This document shows positions 63,234-64,000 of a DNA stretch of 64,000 nt, piece after piece. The translations under genes were made by a program, and so were the position numbers. Source of the stretch: Protaetiibacter sp. SSC-01 (lineage in GTDB: Bacteria > Actinomycetota > Actinomycetes > Actinomycetales > Microbacteriaceae); assembly GCF_014483895.1 (NCBI RefSeq), contig NZ_CP059987.1:1426001-1490000 (forward strand), given 5' to 3'. The notes under the pieces were generated by a model, which searched no databases, was not told the DNA's origin, and was given only the letters and a program-made list of their open reading frames with translations. Within the stretch, counting starts at the first letter, position 1; each line of letters opens with the position of its first letter.

Positions 63234-64000
63234 TCAGTCCCATTGAGCACGCGCCGCGAAGCGGCCGTCCTCGCTCGTCGAGACCACGAGGGGGAGCCCG
63301 AACGTCTCGGAGAGGCGCTCGCCCGTGATGACCTCGGCGATGGGACCGGCGGCGTGGATGCGCCCCTCGCGCAGCAGGAGCGCGTGGGTGAAACCGGCGG
63401 GGATCTCCTCGACGTGGTGGGTCACGATGACCATCGCGGGAGCGTCCGGCGTGGAGGCGTACTCCCCCAGCAGCCGCACGAGCTCCTCGCGCGCGCCGAG
63501 GTCGAGGCTCGCGGCGGGCTCGTCGAGCAGCAGGATCTCGGGGTCGGTCATGACGGCGCGACCGATCTGCACGCGCTTCTGCTCGCCGTCGGAGAGCGTT
63601 CCGAAGAGGCGGTCGCGCAGCCCGTCGAGACGCCACTCGCGCATGACGCGCTCGGCGCGGCGGGAGTCGACGTCCTCGTAGGCCTCGTTCCAGCGGCCCG
63701 TCACGGCATACGCTGCCGTGAGGACTGTGTCGTAGACGGTCTCGTCTCGCGGGATGCGGCGCGCCATGGCGGTCGAAGCGAGGCCGATGCGCGGACGCAG
63801 GTCGAACACGTCGACGCGACCGAGGCGCTCGCCCAGCACATGGGCCGCGCCCGAGCTCGGGTGGAGGTGGGCCGACGCGAGGCCGAGGATCGTCGACTTG
63901 CCCGCCCCGTTGGGTCCGAGGATGACCCAGCGCTCATCGGACTCGACGGTCCAGTTCAGCCGATCGAGGATCGTGTTCCCGTCGCGGACGTACGAGACGT
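63234..64000 (-). CDS. ABC transporter ATP-binding protein (N-terminus outside window)
   Basis: About 255 residues are visible, and the frame is open to the window edge. It has Walker A GPNGAGKST near the cut end, signature LSDGEQKRVQIGRA, Walker B EILLLDEPAASLD and switch His in VTHHVEEI. No membrane partner gene is seen on the visible side. The style resembles stand-alone ModF/YlmA-type ATPases. The function is unknown; the rest lies beyond the window. Confidence 0.85.
   Translation of the reverse strand, partial: VSYVRDGNTILDRLNWTVESDERWVILGPNGAGKSTILGLASAHLHPSSGAAHVLGERLGRVDVFDLRPRIGLASTAMARRIPRDETVYDTVLTAAYAVTGRWNEAYEDVDSRRAERVMREWRLDGLRDRLFGTLSDGEQKRVQIGRAVMTDPEILLLDEPAASLDLGAREELVRLLGEYASTPDAPAMVIVTHHVEEIPAGFTHALLLREGRIHAAGPIAEVITGERLSETFGLPLVVSTSEDGRFAARAQWD

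Overview
The window is GC-rich, densely coded actinobacterial chromosome. Several markers support this: a qcrCAB/ctaCDEF bc1-aa3 respiratory supercomplex with a diheme QcrC, the RNA polymerase-binding protein RbpA, PafB/PafC WYL regulators, HelY beside tatC-tatA, and LexA boxes of the TCGAAC-N4-GTTCGA type. RbpA lacking zinc cysteines, zinc-independent L31, and the style of the intergenic repeats point to Microbacteriaceae; that family placement is inference. I find 63 protein genes (the first and last cut by the window edges), one tRNA-Leu(GAG), no rRNA, no CRISPR array, no prophage and no insertion sequence. It looks like housekeeping chromosome.

Layout. 1-4804: tail of an M20 peptidase, erpA, then ctaC-ctaD-ctaF (cytochrome c oxidase) and an acetyltransferase. 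4838-9539 (minus strand): ctaE-qcrC-qcrA-qcrB, a strong terminator, then two related small one-helix membrane proteins. 9644-10696: trpD. 10710-16365 (minus): a probable operon of ROK regulator, xylose-type ABC transporter (binding protein, ATPase, permease) and a lactate-monooxygenase-like flavoprotein. 16470-18813: argG and nadE. 18832-23785 (minus): alditol-oxidase-like flavoprotein, an HExxH protein, a Pro/Gln-rich membrane protein, a Nudix hydrolase and an SDR. 23895-26684: NfeD-stomatin pair, a glycerophosphodiesterase and rbpA. 26702-37066 (minus): lnt, a DUF4287 protein, helY-tatC-tatA-pafC-pafB, an FKBP lipoprotein, trmI and a HAD phosphatase. 37135-40220: PAC2 protein, uppP and an M20 hydrolase. 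40335-40419: tRNA-Leu.

40619-47379 holds a cold-shock/DUF1294 fusion and then an SOS mutasome cassette, imuA'-DUF1905-imuB-dnaE2. It carries two perfect LexA boxes, one lying across the imuA' start codon. 47517-54427 holds an aspartate aminotransferase, a DEAD-type helicase, dinB, a small GlsB-type membrane protein, a GDSL hydrolase and a D,D-carboxypeptidase. 54570-62798 holds a SpoU methyltransferase, a sirtuin, a histidine phosphatase, a YbaK deacylase, a glycosyltransferase, an alpha/beta hydrolase, treS and an unusual DEDDh-exonuclease/Nudix fusion. 62907-64000 (minus) holds rpmE2 and the C-terminal part of an ABC ATPase.

Cross-cutting observations. (1) Many first-in-operon genes have a -10-like hexamer (TANNNT type) ending 6-8 nt before an ATG or GTG, so leaderless transcripts look common and help choose starts. 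(2) A palindromic repeat of about 62-64 bp occurs twice (21427, 54510), and a second inverted repeat (GGTTGAGTAG type) sits at 47411. (3) The gene order trmI-FKBP-pafB-pafC lacks the Pup/proteasome genes I would expect between trmI and FKBP, and pafB has no usable start codon of its own: it is open in frame right up to the FKBP stop.
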